From the NCBI GenBank assembly GCA_045542535.1, contig JAZQLF010000004.1:62001-126000 (forward strand): 64,000 nt of DNA, in the 5' to 3' direction. Source of the stretch: DTU089 sp045542535. GTDB lineage: Bacteria; Bacillota; Clostridia; Oscillospirales; Acutalibacteraceae. Positions 53,964 to 62,201 of this stretch are shown here, one piece after another. The notes under the pieces are model-generated. The model saw nothing but the letters and a program-made list of their open reading frames with translations. It did not search any database and was not told the DNA's origin. Made by a program: the position numbers and the translations under genes. Within the stretch, counting starts at the first letter, position 1. Each line of letters opens with the position of its first letter.

Positions 53964-54485
53964 TTATTCGGCATCGGGAGAAATAAGTCCGTAGCCTGTT
54001 TCATTTCTTTTATAAACCACATTAATCTGGTCGGTATCGGCATTAAGGAACATATAGAACTGATGACCTAAAAGATTCATCTGCAAGATAGCTTCTTCAA
54101 CACTCTGAGGTTTAAGAGCAACTGTCTTTTCTCTTATAACATCAAATTCAGTTTCCTCTTCCACATCAACCATAAAATCATCAAGAACTGCAGCGTGGAG
54201 TTTTTTGTCAAGACGAGTCTTGTTTTTTCTTATTTGTCTTATAAGGGAATCAACACACTCGTCAAGGGCATCAACCATGTTGTCTGCGCGTTCTTCCGCT
54301 CTGTAAATCATACCGCCTTTTGTAACTGTAATCTCAACGATATGGCAGTTTTTCTCAACTGTTGCAGTTACTTTGGCGTTTGCCTCTTCGCCGAAGAGCT
54401 TTTCCACTTTTGAAAGGCGTTTTTCAGCACGTGCGCGGAAATCTTCCCTGGGGTTACATTTGCGTCCAACGATAGTAATGTTCAT
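53964..54485 (-). CDS. hpf: Ribosome hibernation promoting factor, long form
   Basis: 173 residues from the ATG at 54485 (AAAGGGTG upstream); an earlier in-frame start at 54560 would run through a terminator hairpin. The N-terminal S30AE domain begins MNITIVGRKCNPREDFRARA and includes ATVEKNCHIVEITV; the C-terminal dimerisation domain (about 115-173) has VEEAILQMNLLGHQFYMFLN and INVVYKRNETGYGLI. The long form dimerises 70S ribosomes into inactive 100S particles in stationary phase. Single-gene unit. Confidence 0.95.
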   Translation of the reverse strand: MNITIVGRKCNPREDFRARAEKRLSKVEKLFGEEANAKVTATVEKNCHIVEITVTKGGMIYRAEERADNMVDALDECVDSLIRQIRKNKTRLDKKLHAAVLDDFMVDVEEETEFDVIREKTVALKPQSVEEAILQMNLLGHQFYMFLNADTDQINVVYKRNETGYGLISPDAE

Positions 54486-54516
54486 AATAACACCCTTTCC
54501 TGTGATAACTAAAAAC

Positions 54517-54554
54517 GGAGAGCCGGTTAAATTTTGCAATTTAACAGGTTCTCC
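54517..54554 (-). terminator. Terminator/attenuator hairpin upstream of hpf
   Basis: 17-bp stem with two wobbles (GGAGAGCCGGTTAAATT against AATTTAACAGGTTCTCC), loop TTGC, followed on the minus strand by TTTTTAG. It ends the gene at 54621-54998 and may also act in the hpf leader. Confidence 0.75.
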
Positions 54555-54620
54555 TTTCAACTAAATAATATCACATTGTCAGTTGAGTGTCAATAACTTT
54601 TGTGCATATTAAATAAAATT

Positions 54621-54998
54621 TCACTTCTTTTTCCAAGTTTCTCCGTCATATATGTATTCCGTTGTACCTACATCACCGGATTCCACCAATATATCGTAGC
54701 TACCATCCTTGAAGCCTATGTATTTCAAATCTCTTATTCTCCAGCTTTCGTCCGCTTCAAAAATCGTTTCGCCTTTTTCTGTAATATGAAATGTTACAAC
54801 TCTTGAATTTTCACCTTCTATAATGTCTGTATGAAAAACATATTTTCCGTTTTCCACTGAGGTTTCTGTATAATCGTGTATATAATCAACCACGCTTAAG
54901 TGAAACAAATACACGGCAATATCATCACCGAAAACAACAATTGTCACACTAAATAGAACTAACACAACAGCTAAAATAACTATAATTTTTTTCTTCAT
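54621..54998 (-). CDS. Small membrane-anchored extracytoplasmic protein (125 aa), unknown
   Basis: 125 residues. One N-terminal hydrophobic helix (about 3-24, IIVILAVVLVLFSVTIVVF) acts as signal or anchor; the rest is a small beta-rich domain with YVFHTDIIEGENSRVVTFHI, IRDLKYIGFKDGSYDILVES and YIYDGETWKKK. The final strands resemble small secreted domains with a WKK ending, but I recognise no family. AGGTGAT precedes the ATG at 54998. It is followed by a strong hairpin before hpf, so it is a separate unit. Confidence 0.7.
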   Translation of the reverse strand: MKKKIIVILAVVLVLFSVTIVVFGDDIAVYLFHLSVVDYIHDYTETSVENGKYVFHTDIIEGENSRVVTFHITEKGETIFEADESWRIRDLKYIGFKDGSYDILVESGDVGTTEYIYDGETWKKK

Positions 54999-55067
54999 AG
55001 TTAATCACCTCAGAATTATTATACAGAAAAAAATCACTTGAAGCAATTAAGAATTTGTAAAATTCAT

Positions 55068-55096
55068 TTGACATAACCCCTCCATAATGTTAATAT
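55068..55096 (+). promoter_or_regulatory. Promoter of the secreted metallophosphatase
   Basis: TTGACA (55068-55073), 17-nt spacer, TAATAT (55091-55096), about 32 nt before the ATG. Confidence 0.7.
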
Positions 55097-55127
55097 TCTA
55101 TTAATAATCAATATAGGTGGGAATTTT

Positions 55128-56852
55128 ATGAAAAAATTTATTGCAATTCTTTTAACCTTGTCCCTTGTATTTTCCCTTTGTGCTGTAAGCGCAAGTGCGG
55201 CTGAAGAGAATGGCCCTGACCTTTCCTATGCGGTAGCTTCCGACCTTCACTACAAGCCCCATGAGGAAACTCTCGAGTGGTATTCAGAGGACCCCATTTA
55301 CGGCTACGCAAACCGCCGTGCAGCAATGGAAAACGAAAGCACTCTTATCATTGACGAAATGCTCAAGCAGTGCGCAGAAGACGATACAATCGATTTTCTT
55401 CTAGTTCCCGGCGACCTTACCAATGATGGTAAAATGTTCCTTGACGACCATAAAGTTGTTGCTGAAAAATTCCGTAAATTCGAAGAAGAAACCGGCAAAC
55501 AGGTTTACGTTATTGATGGTAACCACGACGTTGGTATGCCCGGCGAATACTGCGAAACAGGCAGAGAAGAATTCCTTGATGTATATTATGAATTCGGCTA
55601 TGCAGAAGCCCTTGTTACAACAGATTATGACCTTTCCTACACCGCTGACCTTAGCGAAAAATATCGCCTTATTGCTCTTGATAGCTGTGACTATGACAAA
55701 TCCACAGAAGACGGTATGACAGAAGAAAAGGTACAGTGGGTTATTGACCAGGCAGATAAAGCATACGAAGATGGCAAATACCCCATTCTTATGATGCATC
55801 ACAATCTTCTTGACCATATGCCTATGCAAAGACTTCTCAGCCGCAACTTCATTATCAGAAACCACACCATTACCGCTGAGCGTTGGGCAAATGCAGGTAT
55901 CAAGCTCGTATTCTCCGGTCACGAGCATTGCAGCGATGCTACCACCTACACTTCAACAACAGGTAACACAATTTCTGACTTTGCTACCACCTCTCTGACA
56001 ATGTATCCCCTTCAATACAGATACGTTGAAATGACAGATGATGCTATCATTTACGAAGCAAGAACAGTTGACGAAATCGACACAGATGCTCTTAAAGCAA
56101 TGGTTCCCGATTATTCTGACGAACAATTGGCTGAAATGAATAAAGGTCTTAATGCTTTCGCAAAAAATTACCTTAAAAATGGTGTTGAATGGAGACTTGA
56201 AAGAGGCTTCCTTGATGAACAGCTTGGTATCAAACCCGATGACCTTTACTATGACCTTGTAAGAGATGCTATTGATGCTCTCAACGATGTTCTTAATATG
56301 CCCCTTTACGGTGAAGGCAGTGCTCAGGAGCTCGGCAGAAAATACGGAATTGAAATTCCCGACAGTGATTATAAAGACGGTTGGGACGTTGCAACAGAGC
56401 TCGTTTCTGCCCACTATGCAGGTTGCGAAAATTACCCCTTAAGCGGCAGAGATGTTACTCTTCTTATGCGCCTCGTTTCAATCATTCTAAAAACAGAGCT
56501 TGCAATGGTTGACGATATGACCCTCACCCAGGCAGCAACCTCAATTGTTGCCGCAACAGTTGGCACAGAGAAATATGTAATCGTTGAAAACTACCTCTTC
56601 GGTATTGGCTACGGTCCCATTTCTCCCGGTGAATATTTCTTACTTGCCCTCGCCTCTCCTCTTTTGCAGTCCTTTGCAAATGATGACGAGGTTGACGATA
56701 ACAACGGCGTTATCGACGGCTACGGAGTTAACAGAAATGCAGAAAATGTAAAAGCCAATTTCACATTGTCCGTTAACGAATTCCTCAGCAGTATGAAAAT
56801 GATTTTAAAATTCATTCTCAGAGGCTTACACGTAATTGCACAGGTTGAATAA
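55128..56852 (+). CDS. Secreted calcineurin-like metallophosphoesterase
   Basis: 574 residues with a signal peptide (about 1-25). Metal-binding motifs in order: AVASDLHY (Asp39, His41), VPGDLTNDG, IDGNHDVG, LMMHHNLLDH and SGHEHC. About 300 residues then follow with no clear match, largely helical, ending in a hydrophobic helix (LSSMKMILKFILRGLHVIA). The family includes secreted phosphodiesterases and phosphatases; the substrate is unknown. There is no wall-sorting signal. GGTGGG precedes the ATG. It has its own promoter and terminator. Confidence 0.9.
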   Translation: MKKFIAILLTLSLVFSLCAVSASAAEENGPDLSYAVASDLHYKPHEETLEWYSEDPIYGYANRRAAMENESTLIIDEMLKQCAEDDTIDFLLVPGDLTNDGKMFLDDHKVVAEKFRKFEEETGKQVYVIDGNHDVGMPGEYCETGREEFLDVYYEFGYAEALVTTDYDLSYTADLSEKYRLIALDSCDYDKSTEDGMTEEKVQWVIDQADKAYEDGKYPILMMHHNLLDHMPMQRLLSRNFIIRNHTITAERWANAGIKLVFSGHEHCSDATTYTSTTGNTISDFATTSLTMYPLQYRYVEMTDDAIIYEARTVDEIDTDALKAMVPDYSDEQLAEMNKGLNAFAKNYLKNGVEWRLERGFLDEQLGIKPDDLYYDLVRDAIDALNDVLNMPLYGEGSAQELGRKYGIEIPDSDYKDGWDVATELVSAHYAGCENYPLSGRDVTLLMRLVSIILKTELAMVDDMTLTQAATSIVAATVGTEKYVIVENYLFGIGYGPISPGEYFLLALASPLLQSFANDDEVDDNNGVIDGYGVNRNAENVKANFTLSVNEFLSSMKMILKFILRGLHVIAQVE

Positions 56853-56855
56853 AGC

Positions 56856-56885
56856 AAAAAACTCGGGCAGAAATGCTCGAGTTTT
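56856..56885 (+). terminator. Terminator of the metallophosphatase
   Basis: 13-bp stem AAAAACTCGGGCA/TGCTCGAGTTTTT with one wobble and a GAAA tetraloop. Confidence 0.9.
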
Positions 56886-56892
56886 TATATTA

Positions 56893-57172
56893 CTCGTTGA
56901 CCTAATTGTGTTCGGCTCCGCCGAGATGGGGTTCGAGTCCCATATACTTTTTTGATACAAAAAAATAAAGCAACTACCGAAGTAGTTACTTTACTTTGGC
57001 GCGCCGGAAGGGACTCGAAGGGCTTCGCCCTTCGCACTCGCTACGCTCGTTGACCCGATTGTGTTCGGCTTCGCCGAGATGGGGTTCGAGTCCCATATAC
57101 TTTTTTGATACAAAAAAATAAAGCAACTACCGAAGTAGCTACTTTACTTTGGCGCGCCGGAAGGGACTCGAA
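56893..57172. repeat. Tandem 127-bp duplication containing tRNA-Arg 3' end and terminator
   Basis: Copies 56893-57019 and 57046-57172 (offset 153 bp) differ at only a few positions. Each carries, on the minus strand, the 3' 23 nt of tRNA-Arg, a TTCG-loop terminator hairpin (AAGTAGCTAC against GTAGTTGCTTT in copy 2), a T-tract, and a GGGGTTCGAGTCCC T-arm-like sequence on the plus strand. The 26-bp spacer contains AAGGGCTTCGCCCTT. Confidence 0.85.
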
Positions 57173-57226
57173 CCCCTGACCTTCTGGTTCGTAGCCAGAC
57201 ACTCTATCCAACTGAGCTACCGGCGC
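57150..57226 (-). tRNA. tRNA-Arg (ACG)
   Basis: Full cloverleaf of 77 nt including encoded CCA. Acceptor GCGCCGG pairs with CCGGCGC; the anticodon loop CTACGAA gives ACG; the T-loop is GGTTCGAGTCC. Shares a promoter with tRNA-Gly upstream (5-nt gap). Confidence 0.95.
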
Positions 57227-57231
57227 ATATG

Positions 57232-57307
57232 TGGAGCGGATGACGAGGCTCGAACTCGCTACCTCCACCTTGGCAAGGTGGCGCTCTACCAGATGAGCTA
57301 CATCCGC
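57232..57307 (-). tRNA. tRNA-Gly (GCC)
   Basis: 76 nt with encoded CCA. Acceptor GCGGATG/CATCCGC, anticodon stem CACCT with loop TTGCCAA (GCC), T-loop AGTTCGAGCC. Directly downstream of a consensus minus-strand promoter. Confidence 0.95.
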
Positions 57308-57320
57308 AAATGCAAAAAGT

Positions 57321-57349
57321 ATTATACATACAAAAACAAATATTGTCAA
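57321..57349 (-). promoter_or_regulatory. Consensus promoter of tRNA-Gly/tRNA-Arg
   Basis: TTGACA (57344-57349), 17-nt spacer, TATAAT (57321-57326), both perfect; the tRNA begins 13 nt after the -10. Confidence 0.9.
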
Positions 57350-57436
57350 TACTTTTTTAAGATTAATTATAAAAAATTATGAAACCCCATTATTCCTGTA
57401 TCTGAAAATATTTTTTAAAAAAATTGAAAAAAGGTA

Positions 57437-57465
57437 TTGACAAATGCCACATTGCATATTATAAT
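57437..57465 (+). promoter_or_regulatory. Consensus promoter of tRNA-Met/tRNA-Glu
   Basis: TTGACA (57437-57442), 17-nt spacer, TATAAT (57460-57465), both perfect. The tRNA starts 61 nt later. Confidence 0.88.
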
Positions 57466-57526
57466 TAACAAGCTTTCGGAAAGAGAGCAATTCGCCTACG
57501 TAGGTATGGATGTTGTTCATATATAT

Positions 57527-57603
57527 GGCGGTATAGCTCAGCTGGCTAGAGTACTCGGTTCATACCCGATTGGTCGTAGGTTCGAATCCCACTGCCGCTA
57601 CCA
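57527..57603 (+). tRNA. tRNA-Met (CAT)
   Basis: 77 nt with encoded CCA; acceptor GGCGGTA/TGCCGCT (one wobble-type end pair), anticodon loop TTCATAC, T-loop GGTTCGAATCC. The first anticodon-stem pair (C against T) is mismatched. Elongator-type, since the acceptor is fully paired at position 1. Confidence 0.93.
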
Positions 57604-57663
57604 AATCAACAGACCTACCTACTAAGGTGGTTTCATAAAAGGGCTTTCGAGCCCCTCATATAC

Positions 57664-57738
57664 GGCCCGGTGGTCAAGCGGTTAAGACACCGCCCTTTCA
57701 CGGCGGTAACACGAGTTCGATTCTCGTCCGGGTCACCA
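57664..57738 (+). tRNA. tRNA-Glu (TTC)
   Basis: 75 nt with encoded CCA; acceptor GGCCCGG/CCGGGTC, anticodon arm CCGCC-CTTTCAC-GGCGG (TTC), T-loop AGTTCGATTCT. Same transcript as tRNA-Met. Confidence 0.95.
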
Positions 57739-57739
57739 C

Positions 57740-57769
57740 AAAAATCCAAGTCGAAAGACTTGGATTTTT
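57740..57769 (+). terminator. Terminator of the tRNA-Met/Glu unit
   Basis: 13-bp perfect stem AAAAATCCAAGTC with its complement, GAAA tetraloop, T-rich tail. Confidence 0.92.
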
Positions 57770-57879
57770 ATTTGTGTCCGAATGGACACAACATCGTTTT
57801 GCGACCATAGAGAGCAAACTTCATTTGTTTGTATAAACAACTTCATTAGAGAACACAAAAAATTTTATAAAAAATAATA

Positions 57880-57908
57880 TTGATTTTTCTTAAACTTTAT
57901 AATATAAT
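57880..57908 (+). promoter_or_regulatory. Promoter of tRNA-Leu
   Basis: TTGATT (57880-57885), 17-nt spacer, TATAAT (57903-57908), 15 nt before the tRNA. Confidence 0.75.
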
Positions 57909-57923
57909 GTATCAGTGATATTT

Positions 57924-58010
57924 GCCGGTGTGATGGAATTGGCAGACGTGCTGGACTCAAAATCCAGTGGTAGCGATACCGTACCGGTTCGACCCCGGTC
58001 ACCGGCACCA
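57924..58010 (+). tRNA. tRNA-Leu (CAA)
   Basis: 87 nt with encoded CCA and a long variable arm (GGTAGCGATACC); acceptor GCCGGTG/CACCGGC, anticodon loop CTCAAAA (CAA). Confidence 0.95.
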
Positions 58011-58011
58011 G

Positions 58012-58041
58012 AACCGTTGAAGCAAAAGCGCTTCAACGGTT
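58012..58041 (+). terminator. Terminator of tRNA-Leu
   Basis: 12-bp stem AACCGTTGAAGC/GCTTCAACGGTT followed by TTAG; begins 2 nt after the tRNA. Confidence 0.85.
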
Positions 58042-58064
58042 TTAGAAACTAAATACCAAAACTC

Positions 58065-58236
58065 TATCGGGGTGTAGCGCAGTTGGGGACGTTTCCGAGC
58101 GCCGCCGGTGGCGGATACAGCGAGGAATAAGGAGTGGCGCAACAAGGAGTATCGCGAAGCGAACAGCGAACGAGACGACTATGTTGCAACAGGAAGCGCG
58201 CCGGACCTCTTTTGAAAAACTTAATAAACGCAATAT
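58065..58236 (+). repeat. Duplicated 5' part of tRNA-Pro and GC-rich insert
   Basis: Positions 58068-58086 repeat exactly the first 19 nt of tRNA-Pro (58237-58255), with matching upstream TAT. Between the two copies is an insert of about 150 bp, much more GC-rich than its surroundings and containing GCGAAGCGAACAGCGAACG. No complete tRNA can fold from the upstream copy. The insert holds no gene. Confidence 0.8.
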
Positions 58237-58312
58237 CGGGGTGTAGCGCAGTTGGTAGCGCGCCTGCTTTGGGAGCAGGATGTCGGGAGTTCGAGCCTCT
58301 TCACTCCGACCA
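58237..58312 (+). tRNA. tRNA-Pro (TGG)
   Basis: 76 nt with encoded CCA; acceptor CGGGGTG/CACTCCG (one G-T pair), anticodon arm CCTGC-TTTGGGA-GCAGG (TGG), T-loop AGTTCGAGCC. Confidence 0.95.
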
Positions 58313-58348
58313 TAAAGACTGTAATGCTTTTAGGCATTGCAGTCTTTA
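58313..58348 (+). terminator. Terminator of tRNA-Pro
   Basis: 15-bp perfect stem TAAAGACTGTAATGC region with its complement, 6-nt loop TTTTAG, starts right after the CCA. Confidence 0.9.
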
Positions 58349-58452
58349 TCTTTGCAATGAATAGATTTCTATTTCTGATACCCTGAACACAAGCAGACGC
58401 TTGCCTGCTTTGGGCTACGAGCACGACCCCATCCTTCTGAATAAACATAAAA

Positions 58453-58486
58453 CAGTCAGCCGCCCGATTTCTCGGACGACTGACCG
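58453..58486 (-). terminator. Terminator of the 1205-residue GLUG gene
   Basis: 14-bp stem around a short loop; positions that are C-A on the plus strand become G-U on the minus strand, so it fits the minus transcript, and a TTTTATG tail follows on that strand. Lies 64 nt past the stop at 58550. Confidence 0.7.
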
Positions 58487-58549
58487 TTTTTATTTTTGGA
58501 GAGAATTGAATTTTGTTTTTGTATGGTACAGTCAGCCTGCACCTTACGG

Positions 58550-61500
58550 TTATTCCTCACCAACAAAATAGAGAGGGAACATACTTGTAAGAGTGTTCAA
58601 ATCATCATAATCCACCTTACCGTCTGCGTTCATATCGCAGGCATATTTCTGATGGGTTGAAAGAGGTTTATTATTCTGTAAAGCCTCGCCCATTGCAAGA
58701 ATATCTGCCTCTTCAAACGCAACGCCGTTTAAGTCATGGTCACCAACTGCATAAACATCAACAGTTTTATGACCGTTAATCAAAAGATCCATAAGTGCAG
58801 CATCTATAACATCAAGATAACCGTCACCGTCAAGGTCATATCTGATTACATCATCATATTCCGCTTTTTCGATTTGCTCGTGATTATCTGAAAGAACTGC
58901 ATTAACAAGTGCCTGGTAGTCAGTTACATCAACTGTTCCGTCACCATTTGTATCACCAACATTTGCAACAGAGTAGTTACCTGTTTCGCCCACTGTTACA
59001 ACCTTGTAAAGCTCATTATCTGTTATAATTGGGAGTGAGCCTTCCGTATTACTCATTTGTCCCCATGCTTCGCCCAAGAGATATGCAACCTCACCATTTG
59101 CGAACTGCTCTGCTGTTTTTTGGGTAGCATATGCAGGTGTACCGTTTAAAGACTCTAAATAATAGCAATTTATCATATTCACTATTCCTCCACCTTTAAT
59201 GAAGGTATCGCCCGAGTCAAAGCTAAGCTGTGTATAATCAGAAAAATCTGCCGCAACAAATGAATTTGCAATAAAAACCTCAGCTGTATTCTGTGCATCA
59301 CTAACCAATCCACTGGAATTAAAGGCTTGCCCAGGATTAGACATAGACCCTGTAAAGCCACAATCGATAATGTTCAAGCAGCCCTCTACCCTGCCAACAA
59401 GGCCTGAAGCATACGCCATTATTCCCAAGGTTGTAATATCAACGTCAGTTAAACATCTTCTGATAATACAGTTGCCGTGCACCTGGCTAACTAAGCCGGT
59501 TGCATAAACTCCTCTTACTGCGATTGAGCCCTTAACCGTTAAATCCTGAATATCGGTGCTATTAATAAAACCAAATAATGAATAGTTTTCTTTTTCATCC
59601 TCGTATCCACCCGAATATGAAAACTGTACGGTTATGCTTTTTCCGTTACCATCAAAAAAACCACCATACATATTTTCAGCAGTACCTATCGGTGTCCATT
59701 CATATCCTGTAAGGTCAATATTTTCAGTTAATATTGCATCTATTTCAGTATTACCATTATTGACTGTTTTCGCAAATGAAACAAGCTGTTCAGCTGTAGC
59801 TATACGATAAACACCGTCTACAATGCTTTCAGGGTCAAATTCACCGCATTGAGAATAAACGCCATTAGAAATAATGCAATTACTTGCGTGTTTGGTAGCA
59901 TTTGTATTACTGTAATCTGTGTTACCCACACAATTTATTATACTGTAAACAGTAGCCCCACCAATAACGGGGTATCCCTGGTTTATTTTTCCGTTGTCTA
60001 TATTCTGTCCCCATACATTACCTAAGCTAAGTACTATTTCGCCGCTTGCAAGCTGTGCTGAGGTAACACTTGTTGCTGTGATATTTGTATTACTGTGAGT
60101 TAAATCAGATACGTAATAATTGTTTGAGCCTGCATTTGTTGAGCCGTAATTATTTACTGTACCGACAATAGCTCCCATACCTTCGGGAAGAGTGCCACTG
60201 CTCAGACAATTGGATATAGTTAATGCTTTTGCATTTTCACCGTTATAATAGCCAAGAATTCCGCCTACGTTTCCGCTTGTATAAGTAGACTCAATACTTC
60301 CGTAAAAGCCGCAATTAGTAATTTTTGTGGTTTTGCCGTTGTAAGCGTAGCCAAGAATTCCGCCCACACAATCAAGCGTGTTACTGCCAAGCGAAAGCTT
60401 TCCGCTAAATGAACAGCTATCCATGGTAATATTGCCGCTCCTGCCTACAATACCGCCAAAATATTTCTTTTGATAAGTATCATTTGAGGTGAGATTAACC
60501 GAAGAATGAACGTTTCTTATTTCAGCCGTACCGTCTGCTTGACCCACAACACCGTACTGAACATCAACATTAGAGGTAAGTGCTGTGGTTACATCACCGC
60601 TGATTGAAAAATTCTTAATCACAGTGCCTTCACCTGTTGCGTAACCGAACAAGCCCCAGTTACCTGCACCTGTTATTGTCATATTAAAGTTTGAAATTGT
60701 ATGACCCTGGCCGTCAAAAACACCCTGGTATTTATTTGCGGCTTTACCAATGGGTGACAAAGCTTTGCCCTCAAGGTCAATATCTGCCGTGATAACCGCA
60801 TTGGCTGTTCTGTCAACGGTGTTGATATAATTCCCAAACCAGAAGAGCTGACCTGCGTTGGAAATTTCATAATAGCCGTATTCATTCAGAATCGGAGAAT
60901 CGTACATGCAGAGGTCGCAGAAACCGTTTGCAGCACTTACTCCGCTATGATAGCCCACCGCTGTGCAAACCTCGCCCGAAGCAAACAAATCGTCAGTCTT
61001 GGAGGTTGTCTGACCGCTCACGTCCGCCGTCGTGCTGCCCTCGGTTTCGTTGCCAATACCGAACTGTGTTACTCTGTGTCCGTCGGTTGCGCAGCCGCTC
61101 AGATAATAGCAGTTCATCACGATGTCGCTTGAGCCGTTTTTGCCCAGTACGCCGCCGATATAGTTGCTGCCGCTGACAGAGCCCGTGTTATAGCAGTTTG
61201 TCACGGTGCTGGAGATGCTGCTATAGCCCACCACGCCGCCGACCTCATCATGGCCATTGACGTTGCCGGTGTTATAACAGTCTATCACGGTGCTATTGTT
61301 GTAACCCACCACGCCGCCTACCTGGTTGTTTCCAATACCGGTGACTTTGCCGGTATTATAGCAGTCTGTCACGATGCTATTGTTGTAGCCCACCACACCT
61401 CCGACATTTTCATTGCCACTGACAGAGCCGGTATTATAGCAGTTCGTCACGGTGTTGTTGCTAAAGCCCACCACGCCACCGACAACGGTTCTGCCGCTAA

Positions 61501-62167
61501 CGGTGCCTTCGTTATAGCAGTCCCTCATGGTGCTGTAGTTATAGCCCACCACACCTCCGACAAAACGACTGGTACTGGTGACAGTGCCCGCATTATAGCA
61601 GTTCGTCACGGTACCTTGATTGAAGCCCACCACACCGCCGACATTCTGGTTGCCACTTATGTAGGAATCGACAACGCCCACATTCTGCACTCTACCGCCG
61701 TCATCAACATAACCGAACAGGCCAACATAGTTGGTCTCACTGTTATTGTGGTACAGACCTCTGACGGTATGTTCGTCACCGTCGAAGATGCCGGCGTAGT
61801 TGTTGTCTCCATTGCCTATGGGAGTCCATGCTCTGAAATTCGAGACGTTGCCGTTCAGCCCGCCGTCACTGGTCAGCACATTTTCATTGACCGTGATATC
61901 CGCGGTCAGCTCACCGTTAATCGCAGAGTTGCCGTCGTTCACCGCCGCCGCAAAAGCATACAGTTCATCGGCTGTGCCAATATCATAGTAATCGTCACCG
62001 TCTGCATCCCTGAGAGTTACAGATGCACCTGTGTCAATGGTTACCGTAATGTCAGTTGCCGCCGCACCTGCGGTTATACTTACCATCGGCACATAGCTCA
62101 TTACAAGAGCAAGACAAAGTGCTATACTCAACATCTCTCTTAATGTTCTGTTAGTTTTTGTCTTCAT
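58550..62167 (-). CDS. Secreted GLUG-repeat protein with double dockerin (1205 aa)
   Basis: 1205 residues. A signal peptide (about 1-36) is followed by a YYDIGTADELYAFAAAVND motif and a long array of GLUG-type repeats (about 150-340; G-G-V-V-G-x-N-x-x-x-V-x-N-C-Y-N-T-G), then further beta-helix segments, each introduced by an ISNAGQLFWFG or TAEQLVSFAKTVN motif. The C-terminus (about 1015-1205) has four EF-hand-like loops: DTNGDGTVDVTD, DLDGDGYLDVID, DHDLNGVAFEEAD and DMNADGKVDYDD, i.e. two dockerin modules, ending LYFVGEE. It is probably a surface adhesin or glycan-binding beta-helix joined to a cohesin scaffold. AAGGAAG precedes the ATG at 62167. Confidence 0.85.
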   Translation of the reverse strand: MKTKTNRTLREMLSIALCLALVMSYVPMVSITAGAAATDITVTIDTGASVTLRDADGDDYYDIGTADELYAFAAAVNDGNSAINGELTADITVNENVLTSDGGLNGNVSNFRAWTPIGNGDNNYAGIFDGDEHTVRGLYHNNSETNYVGLFGYVDDGGRVQNVGVVDSYISGNQNVGGVVGFNQGTVTNCYNAGTVTSTSRFVGGVVGYNYSTMRDCYNEGTVSGRTVVGGVVGFSNNTVTNCYNTGSVSGNENVGGVVGYNNSIVTDCYNTGKVTGIGNNQVGGVVGYNNSTVIDCYNTGNVNGHDEVGGVVGYSSISSTVTNCYNTGSVSGSNYIGGVLGKNGSSDIVMNCYYLSGCATDGHRVTQFGIGNETEGSTTADVSGQTTSKTDDLFASGEVCTAVGYHSGVSAANGFCDLCMYDSPILNEYGYYEISNAGQLFWFGNYINTVDRTANAVITADIDLEGKALSPIGKAANKYQGVFDGQGHTISNFNMTITGAGNWGLFGYATGEGTVIKNFSISGDVTTALTSNVDVQYGVVGQADGTAEIRNVHSSVNLTSNDTYQKKYFGGIVGRSGNITMDSCSFSGKLSLGSNTLDCVGGILGYAYNGKTTKITNCGFYGSIESTYTSGNVGGILGYYNGENAKALTISNCLSSGTLPEGMGAIVGTVNNYGSTNAGSNNYYVSDLTHSNTNITATSVTSAQLASGEIVLSLGNVWGQNIDNGKINQGYPVIGGATVYSIINCVGNTDYSNTNATKHASNCIISNGVYSQCGEFDPESIVDGVYRIATAEQLVSFAKTVNNGNTEIDAILTENIDLTGYEWTPIGTAENMYGGFFDGNGKSITVQFSYSGGYEDEKENYSLFGFINSTDIQDLTVKGSIAVRGVYATGLVSQVHGNCIIRRCLTDVDITTLGIMAYASGLVGRVEGCLNIIDCGFTGSMSNPGQAFNSSGLVSDAQNTAEVFIANSFVAADFSDYTQLSFDSGDTFIKGGGIVNMINCYYLESLNGTPAYATQKTAEQFANGEVAYLLGEAWGQMSNTEGSLPIITDNELYKVVTVGETGNYSVANVGDTNGDGTVDVTDYQALVNAVLSDNHEQIEKAEYDDVIRYDLDGDGYLDVIDAALMDLLINGHKTVDVYAVGDHDLNGVAFEEADILAMGEALQNNKPLSTHQKYACDMNADGKVDYDDLNTLTSMFPLYFVGEE
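61110..61650 (-). repeat. In-frame array of about 75-bp repeats encoding GLUG motifs
   Basis: About seven units of 72-78 bp are recognisable by their recurring TTATAGCAGT and CCCACCACGCCGCC-like blocks. Each encodes one GLUG repeat. Units are similar enough to allow slippage or recombination that changes repeat number. The DNA here is clearly more GC-rich than the rest of the gene. Confidence 0.7.
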
Positions 62168-62201
62168 AGTATCTTCCTTTCGGACAATTTCCCGTTATCA
62201 C

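Noticed and set aside
57041..57349. 102-codon frame across the tRNA-Arg/tRNA-Gly region
   Set aside because: It spans two well-formed tRNA genes on the same strand; phrases such as VAQLDRVSGYEPEG are the familiar mistranslation of tRNA DNA.
58221..58448. 75-codon minus-strand frame
   Set aside because: Antisense of tRNA-Pro and its terminator.
61250..62143. 297-codon open frame on the plus strand inside the GLUG gene
   Set aside because: It is the antisense of a repetitive GC-rich coding region, has no ribosome-binding site and its product is a low-complexity repeat mirror of GLUG codons.
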